From assembly GCA_022601535.1 (NCBI GenBank), contig JAJACK010000005.1:16011-80010 (forward strand): a stretch of DNA of 64,000 nucleotides, written 5' to 3'. Below are positions 25,590 through 32,759 of this stretch, piece by piece. The DNA comes from Chlamydiales bacterium (lineage in GTDB: Bacteria; Chlamydiota; Chlamydiia; Chlamydiales; JAAKFR01). The translations under genes and the position numbers were made by a program. Within the stretch, counting starts at the first letter, position 1; every line of letters starts with the position of its first letter. Below the pieces are notes generated by a model, which had not been told where the DNA came from, ran no database searches, and was given only the letters and a program-made list of their open reading frames with translations.

Positions 25590-26650
25590 GATTCAACAAG
25601 CTCGATCGCTTTGTTCACTTTCTTGACATCTTCATTTAAGATTTTGGCTGTAAATGTATTGATCAGTCTCATCACGTCGTATGTTGGAGTAGAGCTATAG
25701 AGCGTGGGGATTTTTGCTTTCTTTAATTTTTCTATAATAGCCTCTCTTGGAGGGATTTGGCCGGAGAGAATCAATCCATGCGCAGGTCGAGTGCTCAAAT
25801 CATTTTCATGTAATTTAAGGAGCTCTTCGATGATATCTTCTCGAGTTGCTGGTGTGACAAGTAGCTGGTTTGGAAAGGTTAATTTCACAAAGGTTTCAGC
25901 ATTGGTTGCAACGAGTCGAATTGTTTTAAAGTGGCGGTAGTGAAACTCTTCACCTGCAAGTAGAGGTGTTTTAAAGAGGACAGCAAAATCTTCCATCGTT
26001 GGAGTTGAGAGAAGGCGGTTGTAGGGGATCGCACCGATAAGAGGAATCTCCCATCGGCTCAATGCACGAGACATATAGTCGATAATCATCTCTCGCTTCT
26101 CATCGAGAACACGATTTAGAATCACACCAGACACTTTCACACCAAGTTTTTCGCAAAGGGAGCGGTTGAGGGCAAGTTGATCAAATGCGCTACCAACACC
26201 CCCTTCTGCAATCAGAACAACATTGAGTTTTAAATCTTTGGCTACCTGTGCATTATTGATGTCTGCGATCGATCCAACACCAACATGTCCTGTTCCTTCG
26301 GCGAGAATAAATTCATTTTTCGAAGAGATTTTTTCGTATCCATTCCGGATTTTTTTAACAAGATCTTCTCGATCGACCTTTCCATCGACAAAATCACGAG
26401 TGAATCCTTGGGGAAAGATCACAGGGCTCATTGCAGCGTAGTCGGCGGTAAGATTGAAGTGTTCTTTAAAGAGGACAACATCTTTATCGACTAAAAGATC
26501 TCCCTCGACTTTCACATGTTGCTGTCCCACAGGCTTGATAAAACCAAGACGGGGAAACTGTTTTTGAAGCAGGGAGATCATTCCGAGACAAAGTGTTGTT
26601 TTCCCTACATTTTGCCCAGTGGCGGCTATGAATAATCCTTTTCTTGACAT
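25550..26650 (-). CDS. Phosphotransacetylase N-terminal-like protein (BioD-like P-loop + DRTGG domains)
   Basis: 366 aa from the ATG at 26650. Residues 1-220 are a BioD/CobB-like P-loop domain with GLFIAATGQNVGKTTLCLG and LNVVLIAEGGVGSAFDQLAL, ending NRVLDEKREMI. About 225-335 is a DRTGG domain (LLVTPATREDIIEELLKLH and GLILSGQIPPREAIIEKLKK). In full-length Pta these two domains precede the catalytic acetyltransferase domain, which is absent here. The function is probably regulatory or an uncharacterised ATP-dependent ligase-type step. The gene is divergent from mutY with only 24 bp between starts and a shared -10 region. Confidence 0.78.
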   Translation of the reverse strand: MSRKGLFIAATGQNVGKTTLCLGMISLLQKQFPRLGFIKPVGQQHVKVEGDLLVDKDVVLFKEHFNLTADYAAMSPVIFPQGFTRDFVDGKVDREDLVKKIRNGYEKISSKNEFILAEGTGHVGVGSIADINNAQVAKDLKLNVVLIAEGGVGSAFDQLALNRSLCEKLGVKVSGVILNRVLDEKREMIIDYMSRALSRWEIPLIGAIPYNRLLSTPTMEDFAVLFKTPLLAGEEFHYRHFKTIRLVATNAETFVKLTFPNQLLVTPATREDIIEELLKLHENDLSTRPAHGLILSGQIPPREAIIEKLKKAKIPTLYSSTPTYDVMRLINTFTAKILNEDVKKVNKAIELVESYLDLNLLMQATD

Positions 26651-26657
26651 GGAGAAA

Positions 26658-26686
26658 GTTATATACTGGTCGGGATGCTTCGTCAA
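26658..26686 (-). promoter_or_regulatory. Promoter of the Pta-N-like gene, leaderless type
   Basis: On the minus strand TTGACG (26686-26681), 17-nt spacer, TATAAC (26663-26658), then 7 nt to the ATG at 26650. The -35 lies in the mutY coding region. Confidence 0.6.
26662..26667 (+). promoter_or_regulatory. mutY: -10 box of mutY, overlapping the divergent -10 box
   Basis: TATACT ends 7 nt before the mutY ATG at 26675 and overlaps the minus-strand TATAAC by 2 bp. A TTGACA exists upstream, but the spacing is only 12 nt. Confidence 0.45.
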
Positions 26687-27655
26687 TCGCTTAAAAAATG
26701 GTTCTTATCAACAAGGCGGGATCTCCCTTGGCGTGCTTCTCAAAATCCATACCATGTGTGGGTCTCTGAGATTATGCTTCAACAAACTCAAGTTTCAGTG
26801 GTCATTCCCTATTTCAACCGGTGGATCAAAGCTTTTCCAACGATCGAAGCGTTGGCAGAAGCTCCTATCGAGAGAGTGATCAAGCTTTGGGAGGGGCTTG
26901 GCTATTATTCACGTGCCCGTAATCTCCACGCAGCTGCGCAGCTTATTGTTGAAAAATTTGATGGAAAACTTCCCGACAATCGAGATGGATTATTGAAAAT
27001 CAAAGGGATTGGTCCTTATACCCAAGGGGCTATTTTAAGTTTTGCCTTCCACCAAAAAGCTCCAGCGATCGATGGAAATGTGACACGGGTCATCAGTCGG
27101 CTTACCGGTTTTGAAGATAAAAAAGAGATTGAGCAGTATGTTGAAACCTTTCTTCCCGATGAAGAGCCTTGGGTGGTTATGGAAGGATTGATCGAGCTAG
27201 GTGCACTGGTATGTACCAAAAAACCGAGCTGCTCTTCTTGTCCTTTTCGCTCCTCTTGTTATGCCTATCGACATCAGCTTACCGAGCACCTCCCAAAGAA
27301 AAAAAAGCGGCAGAAAATGATCCATTTGAAAAGGATTGTTGCGATAATTACCTGTCAGGAGCATTATCTTTTACAACAAGTTGATCGTGGTGTGATGAAG
27401 GATCTCTTTGAGTTCCCTTATCTTGATGATCAAGAGGATGTCAAACAAGCTTTTGAAGAAGCACTCGATCTCCCCCTCCGCCACCTTCGACCATTAACGA
27501 GGCAAACCCATGGTTTTACACGTTACCAAGCAGAGCTTTTTCCTCATTTATTTGAAACAGATCAACGTTCGACGCGCTATTTATGGAAAAAAAAGAAAGA
27601 ACTTTTTGCACACCCTTTTTCTTCGGGCCATCGTAGGATATTATTGAGCTTATGA
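26675..27655 (+). CDS. mutY: Adenine DNA glycosylase
   Basis: 326 aa. Removes adenine mispaired with 8-oxoguanine. RDLPWRASQNPYHVWVSEIM and LQQTQVSVVIPYF form the N-terminal core with the catalytic Glu. The helix-hairpin-helix is LKIKGIGPYTQGAIL. AIDGNVTRVISRL carries the catalytic Asp. The 4Fe-4S loop is CTKKPSCSSCPFRSSC (C-x6-C-x2-C-x5-C). The C-terminal third is a Nudix-like recognition domain. It overlaps the glycosyltransferase gene by 4 bp. Confidence 0.96.
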   Translation: MLRQSLKKWFLSTRRDLPWRASQNPYHVWVSEIMLQQTQVSVVIPYFNRWIKAFPTIEALAEAPIERVIKLWEGLGYYSRARNLHAAAQLIVEKFDGKLPDNRDGLLKIKGIGPYTQGAILSFAFHQKAPAIDGNVTRVISRLTGFEDKKEIEQYVETFLPDEEPWVVMEGLIELGALVCTKKPSCSSCPFRSSCYAYRHQLTEHLPKKKKRQKMIHLKRIVAIITCQEHYLLQQVDRGVMKDLFEFPYLDDQEDVKQAFEEALDLPLRHLRPLTRQTHGFTRYQAELFPHLFETDQRSTRYLWKKKKELFAHPFSSGHRRILLSL

Positions 27656-28731
27656 AAATATTACACACAGAAGCATCACCTGGTTACGGAGGGCAAGAGC
27701 TCCGTATTTTACGCGAATCTGAGGGAATGCGTGAGAGGGGACATGAGGTGATCTTAGCAATTCGGAAAGGTGGAGGACTTGTAAAACCGGCACGTAAGGC
27801 CGGTTTTGAAGTTTACGAGCTTCCCTTTGAAAAGAAAAATGCTTTTAAAACATTCTTCTCCCTTTGTTTTATCATTATGAAGCACCGAATCGACCTGATC
27901 AATACCCATTCATCTCTCGATGCATGGCTTGGAGGAATTGCGGCAAGGTTGCTGAGGAAAAAAGTGATTCGAACCCGCCATCTCTCCACACCGATTCGTC
28001 CGGGTCTCAACAGCCGCCTTCTCTATAACGCTTTAGCCGACCGCGTTGTCACCACCTGCGCAGAAATTGTCGATGTGATTAAACGGCAGGCTAAATTGCC
28101 ACAAAAGCATTGCTGCTCTATTCCGACAGGAACCACCCCTCTATCTGTTTCTAAAAAAGCTGTCACCTCTTTTCGTGCATCGCTTGGAATTAAACCGACC
28201 GACTGCGTAGCAGGAACTCTCTGTGTTCTTCGAGGGTGGAAGGGGGTTTCAGACCTGCTCAAAGCTGCCAAGCAGCTTGAAGATGTTCCTCATCTCAAAT
28301 GGCTCATCGTTGGCTCAGGCCCTTCAGAAGAACACTTTAAAGAAGAGTGGAAGGAGATGGGGCTTCAAGACAAGGTGGTTTTCACAGGCTATCTCTCACC
28401 TCCCAATATTGCACTTGCTGCAATGGATATTTTTCTTCTCCTCTCGCACGCAAATGAAGGCGTATCACAAGCAAGTTTGCAAGCAGCTTCGCTTAAAAAA
28501 CCGCTCATCACAACACCCACAGGGGGGCTTAAAGAAGTTTGTCTTCATGAAAAAACAGGACTTCAAGTCGATGTTTATTCACCAGATCAAGTCGCAACAG
28601 CTGTGAAACGTCTTTTAGATCAAAAAACAGAGCGACAAAAAATGGGAGAGGAAGCTTATCAACTTGTCCAAAGAAAATTCACTCTTTCCCACACCTTAGA
28701 CCAGATGGAAACACTCTTTCAAAATATGTGA
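27652..28731 (+). CDS. Glycosyltransferase family 4
   Basis: 359 aa, GT-B fold. The N-terminal acceptor half begins ILHTEASPGYGGQELRILRE (the GGxE/Q loop). The donor half has LIVGSGPSEEHFKEEW, VFTGYLSPPNIALAAMDIFL, LLSHANEGVSQASLQAASLK (E-x7-E-like motif with EGVSQ-A) and PTGGLKEV. The substrate is probably an envelope glycan sugar; with the GT9 gene nearby an LPS-core role is likely but unproven. It is translationally coupled to mutY (4-bp overlap) and overlaps the Nudix gene by 36 bp at the 3' end. Confidence 0.85.
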   Translation: MKILHTEASPGYGGQELRILRESEGMRERGHEVILAIRKGGGLVKPARKAGFEVYELPFEKKNAFKTFFSLCFIIMKHRIDLINTHSSLDAWLGGIAARLLRKKVIRTRHLSTPIRPGLNSRLLYNALADRVVTTCAEIVDVIKRQAKLPQKHCCSIPTGTTPLSVSKKAVTSFRASLGIKPTDCVAGTLCVLRGWKGVSDLLKAAKQLEDVPHLKWLIVGSGPSEEHFKEEWKEMGLQDKVVFTGYLSPPNIALAAMDIFLLLSHANEGVSQASLQAASLKKPLITTPTGGLKEVCLHEKTGLQVDVYSPDQVATAVKRLLDQKTERQKMGEEAYQLVQRKFTLSHTLDQMETLFQNM

Positions 28732-29163
28732 GCAGACGGTTAGTGTCTCTTCAAAAATCTCTTCTTCTTTCTGTAAATCGTCTAGCGTAAACCAACGGAT
28801 TCCATCAGTCTCCTCTCTGTTTTGCACAAGAGCTCCTCCAATAACTCTTCCTATGTAGACAAAATCGATATGTTGATGCGCATTAATATCTTTATATTTA
28901 GGTATTTCAAAAAGAAGATTGAGGTATGGGCGAGGGATACTACGACCATTAATTTTTTGAGGGATCCAAAGATTTTCTTGTTGCATAAGCTCAACTTCTA
29001 ATCCAGTTTCTTCTTTGACCTCTCGTATGGCCGCCTCGTGGGGAAGCTCATCTGGGTCAACATGTCCTCCAGGAGGGAGCCATTTCCCTAATTTTTTATG
29101 CAAGATCAATAAAATCCGTTGCTCTTCAACAGTGTAGACAGAGGCAGTCAGTTCTCTTTTCAT
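28696..29163 (-). CDS. Nudix hydrolase
   Basis: 155 aa from the ATG at 29163. The Nudix box is complete: GGHVDPDELPHEAAIREVKE followed by ETGLEV (GX5EX7REUXEEXGU). LPPGGHVDPDE is reminiscent of NUDIX enzymes acting on sugar nucleotides or nucleotide derivatives. Specificity is unknown. The downstream end overlaps the convergent glycosyltransferase gene by 36 bp. Its promoter (TTGTTT-17-TATACT) leaves only 7 nt before the ATG. Confidence 0.9.
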   Translation of the reverse strand: MKRELTASVYTVEEQRILLILHKKLGKWLPPGGHVDPDELPHEAAIREVKEETGLEVELMQQENLWIPQKINGRSIPRPYLNLLFEIPKYKDINAHQHIDFVYIGRVIGGALVQNREETDGIRWFTLDDLQKEEEIFEETLTVCSHILKECFHLV

Positions 29164-29170
29164 CTCTCTG

Positions 29171-29199
29171 AGTATATAGGGTATTGTTGAAAAAAACAA
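29171..29199 (-). promoter_or_regulatory. Promoter of the Nudix gene, leaderless type
   Basis: On the minus strand TTGTTT (29199-29194), 17-nt spacer, TATACT (29176-29171), 7 nt, ATG at 29163. Confidence 0.55.
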
Positions 29200-29213
29200 G
29201 GGTATGGTATGAT
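29184..29213 (+). promoter_or_regulatory. Promoter of the 29252 gene, overlapping the divergent Nudix promoter
   Basis: TTGTTG (29184-29189), 18-nt spacer, TATGAT (29208-29213). The gene start at 29252 has a leader of about 32 nt with CAGGAGAG. Confidence 0.5.
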
Positions 29214-29251
29214 AGACTGTCAAAATTTTCACTGGATTTTCAGGAGAGCAA

Positions 29252-29959
29252 ATGGCAAGTGTTGGTAGAGCGGGGAGTTGTCCACCAGAATATTATGGAA
29301 CTAGAGATAACTCAGTTACTTTTGAGGAGGATGCAAATGGTCTTTACTCTGTAAAAATTTCGAGGTTAGGAGGTAAGGACCATGTGTTTAACAAGATTAG
29401 ATTATTAATCGATGAAAACCTTGCTCACAGCCTTCCAGAAGAGATGGCAGAAGGTCAATTTGTTGTTTATCTGTCTAACAATGAAAGGGAAGAAAAGACT
29501 GCGTATGTGGCTTTTCAAAAGCAAGGAGAGCTCAAATTCGAAGAACTTAGCTTGCACTCTAACGATATCTACAAAAACCTTGATAAAGAAGTTTTGATAT
29601 TTCCTGAAAAGGTAGGAGCACCTTCAAACCAATCTCCTGCAGATTTAAAATTAGGGGAAGTTGCATTTTACTATACAGACTCTAAGCGCGAAAGTGCTGC
29701 ATTGAGCTATCGTAATCCTAAATCAGAGGAGCAAATCACAATAGCTCCAATAGAGGTGTTTGAAGATAGTACTGATGCAGAAGTGTTTAAAACTAATTCT
29801 TTCAGTAAATTAAAGGGGAATGGGTTTGAATTGTTTTATCTATCCTCAACGGGGGAGCTGAGATGTCTTTTCTTAGAGGATGGCGAACCAGCAGATGAAA
29901 TAGTTCCAGGAAGTGATTTGGGGCATCTTTTTGCTAATTCTCAAAGTCGTTTGACTTAA
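29252..29959 (+). CDS. Lineage-specific hypothetical protein with internal beta-rich repeats
   Basis: 235 aa; no family recognised. AGGAGA lies 7 nt before the ATG. Three segments look like diverged copies of one unit of about 45-60 residues: FVVYLSNNEREEKTAYVAFQ (near 70), VAFYYTDSKRESAALSYRNP (near 138) and FELFYLSSTGELRCLFLEDG (near 195). Each is a hydrophobic beta-hairpin followed by a charged turn. No signal peptide or membrane helix. The downstream genes 30041 and 30566 are Inc-like, and the 30566 protein contains similar hairpin units, so the three may form one lineage-specific family of host-interaction proteins. Confidence 0.6.
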   Translation: MASVGRAGSCPPEYYGTRDNSVTFEEDANGLYSVKISRLGGKDHVFNKIRLLIDENLAHSLPEEMAEGQFVVYLSNNEREEKTAYVAFQKQGELKFEELSLHSNDIYKNLDKEVLIFPEKVGAPSNQSPADLKLGEVAFYYTDSKRESAALSYRNPKSEEQITIAPIEVFEDSTDAEVFKTNSFSKLKGNGFELFYLSSTGELRCLFLEDGEPADEIVPGSDLGHLFANSQSRLT

Positions 29960-30044
29960 CAAAGACTTTATATAAATGAGCCGGGGCGGTATCTTTGAAT
30001 TTTTAATTTAAAGAATCACCCTCGAACAAGGAGAATGAAAATGA
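29955..30044 (+). repeat. Repeated leader element, copy A
   Basis: 90 bp from the end of the 29252 gene to the start of the 30041 gene. Almost identical to 30480-30569 (offset 525, about four or five differences). It contains GAGCCGGGGCGGTAT, an 8-bp stem CTTTGAAT/ATTTAAAG with loop TTTTA (29993-30013), and AACAAGGAGAAT as ribosome site. Confidence 0.85.
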
Positions 30045-30250
30045 ATATATTACCTATTTATAGATCTACTCGAGATGGACAAAATGTTGCTCTCTTTAAA
30101 CCATCAAGCAGTAATGATAGATTTAGAGAAATAGGTGGCAGTATTGTTTTAATTGTAGCCTTAGTTGTAATTGTTCTTATTGCAGCAGTTCTTGCAGTGG
30201 TATATAACCCTACCGACTCAGATGGGACGAACTCAACAAAAATCACATAA
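30041..30250 (+). CDS. Small single-span membrane protein
   Basis: 69 aa from the ATG at 30041, which aligns with the start of the 30566 gene in the repeated leader; an ATG at 30035 is the alternative. A polar N-terminal part (about 1-28) leads into a strongly hydrophobic segment GSIVLIVALVVIVLIAAVLA and a short Asp/Ser/Thr-rich tail. Size and layout resemble small Inc-type or tail-anchored proteins. No family recognised. The leader shared with 30566 suggests co-regulation or origin by duplication. Confidence 0.6.
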   Translation: MNILPIYRSTRDGQNVALFKPSSSNDRFREIGGSIVLIVALVVIVLIAAVLAVVYNPTDSDGTNSTKIT

Positions 30251-30318
30251 ATGAATGAGCAGGCAAGGTGCGTTTAAATTTTTAATTTAAAGAATCCTGA
30301 GTAAAGAAAATGAAAATG
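30250..30318 (+). repeat. Repeated leader element, diverged copy C, with gene remnant
   Basis: Contains AATGAGCAGGCAAGGTGCG, the perfect stem TTTAAAT/ATTTAAA with the same TTTTA loop, and AAAGAAAATGAAAATG in the position of the starts in copy A. The reading frame after it (MKMHQHLFFFEII) stops after 13 codons, so the associated gene is gone or decayed. Confidence 0.65.
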
Positions 30319-30359
30319 CACCAGCACTTGTTTTTCTTCGAGATAATCTAGAATAATAA

Positions 30360-30375
30360 GAAGATTGTTATCTTC
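30360..30375. promoter_or_regulatory. Small inverted repeat before the 27-codon frame
   Basis: GAAGAT-TGTT-ATCTTC, a perfect 6-bp inverted repeat about 15 nt before a strong Shine-Dalgarno. It may be an operator or a hairpin; no further evidence. Confidence 0.3.
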
Positions 30376-30400
30376 GCAAAACACCAAAAGGAGGCATTTT

Positions 30401-30484
30401 ATGTATCCTTGGCTGCAATTATTTTTATCGCAAACAGCTTTTGCGATGAAGGCAAGCTTTATCAACCGGGTGAGTTTGGCTTAA
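30401..30484 (+). CDS. Possible 27-aa protein with strong ribosome site
   Basis: The frame MYPWLQLFLSQTAFAMKASF plus seven residues ends at a TAA inside leader copy B. AAAAGGAGG lies 6 nt before the ATG, one of the best Shine-Dalgarno sites in the window, and a 6-bp inverted repeat lies just upstream. The N-terminal part is hydrophobic with an A-x-A motif. It may be a true small protein, a leader peptide for the next gene, or a fragment left by duplication. Confidence 0.35.
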   Translation: MYPWLQLFLSQTAFAMKASFINRVSLA

Positions 30485-30569
30485 CAAAGACTTTACATAA
30501 ATGAGCCGGGGCGGTATATTTGAATTTTTAATTTAAAGAACCACCCTCGAACAAGGAGAATAAAAATGA
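30480..30569 (+). repeat. Repeated leader element, copy B
   Basis: Nearly identical to copy A at 29955-30044. The stem TTTGAAT/ATTTAAA and the AACAAGGAGAA ribosome site are kept; the first ATG of copy A is ATA here, so translation begins at 30566. Confidence 0.85.
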
Positions 30570-31591
30570 GTACAACATCTAGCACTGGCCCTGATTTTCG
30601 ACTTAGCCCAGAACCATCACCTGCTGCCGTTAGTCCTACGAAAACATCAACGACTTACAGTACTGCAGCAATCACGGTTGTAGCACTGGCTGCGATCGCT
30701 CTTCTTGCGGGAGCTTTAGTCACTTACTTCAATGCGTATGGAATGGCTCCATGGGCCTTCCCGATGTCTCCTGGGGGATTGATCACACTTGCAGTTGGAG
30801 GCACAGTCTTAGCAATTACTGCCGCAGCGATGCTCTATTTGCGAAATTCTTACACTTCTACAGAACTAAAAGAGACTCAAGATCGTTTAGATGAGACAAC
30901 AAAAGCTTTGAATGTGTGTGCTGCTCTTGATGTTAGTGCTCCTGATGTGGTTGTAAGTAGACAACAAGTATTGAGTTGGTTGTTGTATTTGAACAAAGGA
31001 CAATTTGCCCTACTTCAATGTAATAACGCTCTTCATATTGGCTATCTTGATCAACAAGATCGGGGAGCAATAGCAACTATCGAACAAGCGGCTCCTTTCT
31101 TAAGTGCAATACCTCCTTCAGAGGTTAATTCTAAAACGAGAAAGATTCCTTTAGAGAAGCTTAAAACTCTCTCTCAACAAGAAGCAAAAGCAGACCTTAC
31201 GCTCTTAAGTCCTTTAGCTCCATTCCTATTCAATGGAGAACTCACTGCAAGATTTAGAGATGGAGAAGAGGGAACGGTTGTTATTGCACATCTGACTGGC
31301 AGTGGCAGTAAGGCATTGCTTACTCTACGTAAAAAAGATGGAAACGTAGAACACTCTCGTTGTATTAATGAAGCTGAAGGTGAAGAGTATGATCTAAGTC
31401 AACTTAAAATGATGGGCCCAGATGCTGCAGTTGCAGTTAAAAAGAGAGATGGCTCTTTGCAAGTTGATACATTAGATGGAGAGGAAGTTAAAACTCTTAC
31501 AGATGAAAATGAGATGAAAGAAGCTTTGATGAATAGTCCTTTAATAAAAGGAGATATCGTTAAATCAACAGGATTTGTAAATGTGTCCTAA
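30566..31591 (+). CDS. Inc-like membrane protein
   Basis: 341 aa. The N-terminus (1-32) is Ser/Thr/Pro-rich. Two hydrophobic segments, about residues 33-58 (AITVVALAAIALLAGALV) and 66-92 (GGLITLAVGGTVLAITAAAM), are separated by a short loop, the bilobed hallmark of inclusion-membrane proteins. A helical stretch (100-115) leads into a soluble domain with beta-hairpin units such as GTVVIAHLTGSGSKALLTLR. No enzymatic motif is seen. Inference: type III-secreted into the inclusion membrane with the soluble domain facing the host cytosol. It overlaps mazG by 11 bp. Confidence 0.65.
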   Translation: MSTTSSTGPDFRLSPEPSPAAVSPTKTSTTYSTAAITVVALAAIALLAGALVTYFNAYGMAPWAFPMSPGGLITLAVGGTVLAITAAAMLYLRNSYTSTELKETQDRLDETTKALNVCAALDVSAPDVVVSRQQVLSWLLYLNKGQFALLQCNNALHIGYLDQQDRGAIATIEQAAPFLSAIPPSEVNSKTRKIPLEKLKTLSQQEAKADLTLLSPLAPFLFNGELTARFRDGEEGTVVIAHLTGSGSKALLTLRKKDGNVEHSRCINEAEGEEYDLSQLKMMGPDAAVAVKKRDGSLQVDTLDGEEVKTLTDENEMKEALMNSPLIKGDIVKSTGFVNVS

Positions 31592-32213
31592 AGAGGCTGT
31601 TGCTCTTTTTGAGCAGTTGCTTGAGGTGACAGATCGCTTGATGGGACCCGATGGATGTCCGTGGGATCGTAAGCAAACCTATGAATCCATTCGAGGGTCT
31701 ATCCTCGAAGAGGTGTATGAAATCATCGAAGCGATCGACCAAAAAGATATCCCCAATCTCGTTGAAGAGCTTGGGGATCTTTTTTTTAATGTGATTTTTC
31801 TAGCAAAGCTCGGAGAAAGAGAAGGACAATTTGAAATCTACGATTCGATCAAAGCGATCTATGATAAACTGATCTTGCGCCATCCCCATGTCTTTGGTGA
31901 TGTGAAGGCTCAAGGTGTTGAGCATGTGATCGAGCAGTGGGAGATGATTAAAAGGAAAGAAAAAGCCGATCGAAAGAGTGTTTTGGACGGAATTCCTCTT
32001 CCTATGCCTGCTTTGGCCCGCGCATGCAAGGTGGCAAAAAAGATGGGATGTGAAGGGGAGGCTTCTTTTGAAAATGAAGAGGCGTTAGGAGAGGAGCTTT
32101 GGAAAATTGTGTTAAAAGCTAGGACGAGTAAGCTCGATCCTGAACTCGCGCTTCGGAAGCTTTTGATGGAAAAGGAGAGTAACTTTCGTAAAAATGAAAC
32201 TGCCGGTCTATAG
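31581..32213 (+). CDS. mazG: Nucleoside triphosphate pyrophosphohydrolase MazG
   Basis: 210 aa. LMGPDGCPWDRKQTYESIRG and ILEEVYEIIEAIDQKD, then LVEELGDLFFNVIFLAKLGE are the MazG core with the EExxE...ExxD magnesium site. It hydrolyses non-canonical or excess NTPs to NMP and pyrophosphate. Slightly shorter than E. coli MazG (263 aa), it has one clear catalytic domain and a reduced C-terminal half. It overlaps both the preceding Inc-like gene and the following methyltransferase gene by 11-20 bp. Confidence 0.92.
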   Translation: MCPKEAVALFEQLLEVTDRLMGPDGCPWDRKQTYESIRGSILEEVYEIIEAIDQKDIPNLVEELGDLFFNVIFLAKLGEREGQFEIYDSIKAIYDKLILRHPHVFGDVKAQGVEHVIEQWEMIKRKEKADRKSVLDGIPLPMPALARACKVAKKMGCEGEASFENEEALGEELWKIVLKARTSKLDPELALRKLLMEKESNFRKNETAGL

Positions 32214-32745
32214 AGAACTCTCAAAAAAAGAGCAGTGTATTCAAGATCTCAAGAAGAAAGCTCTTGCCTATTGGAAGAGCAATCCTAAGGATGATTTAAA
32301 ACGCATTGAAAAGACGAAAAAAATGATGGCTCGTCACTTGCCAAAGTTGAAGAGAGTGATCGATATTGGGGCAGGACGACGCCTTTTTCAGTGCGATGTC
32401 GCCATCGATATCGCAGCAGATGTTCTCGATGGGTGTCAGTTTGGTGTCCTTCCCTATTTGAATTTTCCCGATCACTCTTTTGAAGGGGTGATCCTCACCG
32501 ATGTTTTGGCTGAACTTCCCGAGCATCTCTTCCGTCTCGCCCTTTCTGAGGTGGCTCGTATTTTAGAACCAGAAGGACATCTTATTTGCTCAACTTCTTT
32601 GGAAAAACGAAGTTATGATGCAAAAGAGCGTTTTTTAAAACTGATTCAAACAGAATTTGACCTTGTTGTTGTGGAAAAATCGAGAACACTCTTTTTTTTC
32701 TCAGAGAGACATGTCGTTTTAATTGGACGTAAGCGAACGTTTTGA
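32194..32745 (+). CDS. Class I SAM-dependent methyltransferase-like protein
   Basis: 183 aa. RVIDIGAGRRLFQCDVAIDI resembles motif I plus post-I of the Rossmann methyltransferases, and FPDHSFEGVILTDVLAELPE with LSEVARILEPEGHLI corresponds to motifs IV-VI of the type-11 family. The loop DIGAGRRLFQC lacks the usual DxGxGxG third Gly, so SAM binding may be altered. The substrate is unknown. It overlaps mazG by 20 bp; the SRP RNA gene follows. Confidence 0.68.
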   Translation: MKLPVYRELSKKEQCIQDLKKKALAYWKSNPKDDLKRIEKTKKMMARHLPKLKRVIDIGAGRRLFQCDVAIDIAADVLDGCQFGVLPYLNFPDHSFEGVILTDVLAELPEHLFRLALSEVARILEPEGHLICSTSLEKRSYDAKERFLKLIQTEFDLVVVEKSRTLFFFSERHVVLIGRKRTF

Positions 32746-32747
32746 GG

Positions 32748-32753
32748 TATACT
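32748..32753 (+). promoter_or_regulatory. ffs: -10 box of the SRP RNA gene
   Basis: TATACT, 6-7 nt before the predicted RNA 5' end; TTGGAC (32723-32728) is a possible -35 at a rather wide 19-nt spacing. Confidence 0.45.
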
Positions 32754-32759
32754 TGCAAG

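Noticed and set aside
26644..26649. A perfect TTGACA upstream of mutY.
   Set aside because: Only 12 nt separate it from TATACT, too close for a sigma70-type promoter.
29951..29976. Promoter TTGACT...TATAAA in the repeated leader.
   Set aside because: The spacing is 14 nt in copy A, shorter than functional; the same short spacing in copy B is explained by the duplication.
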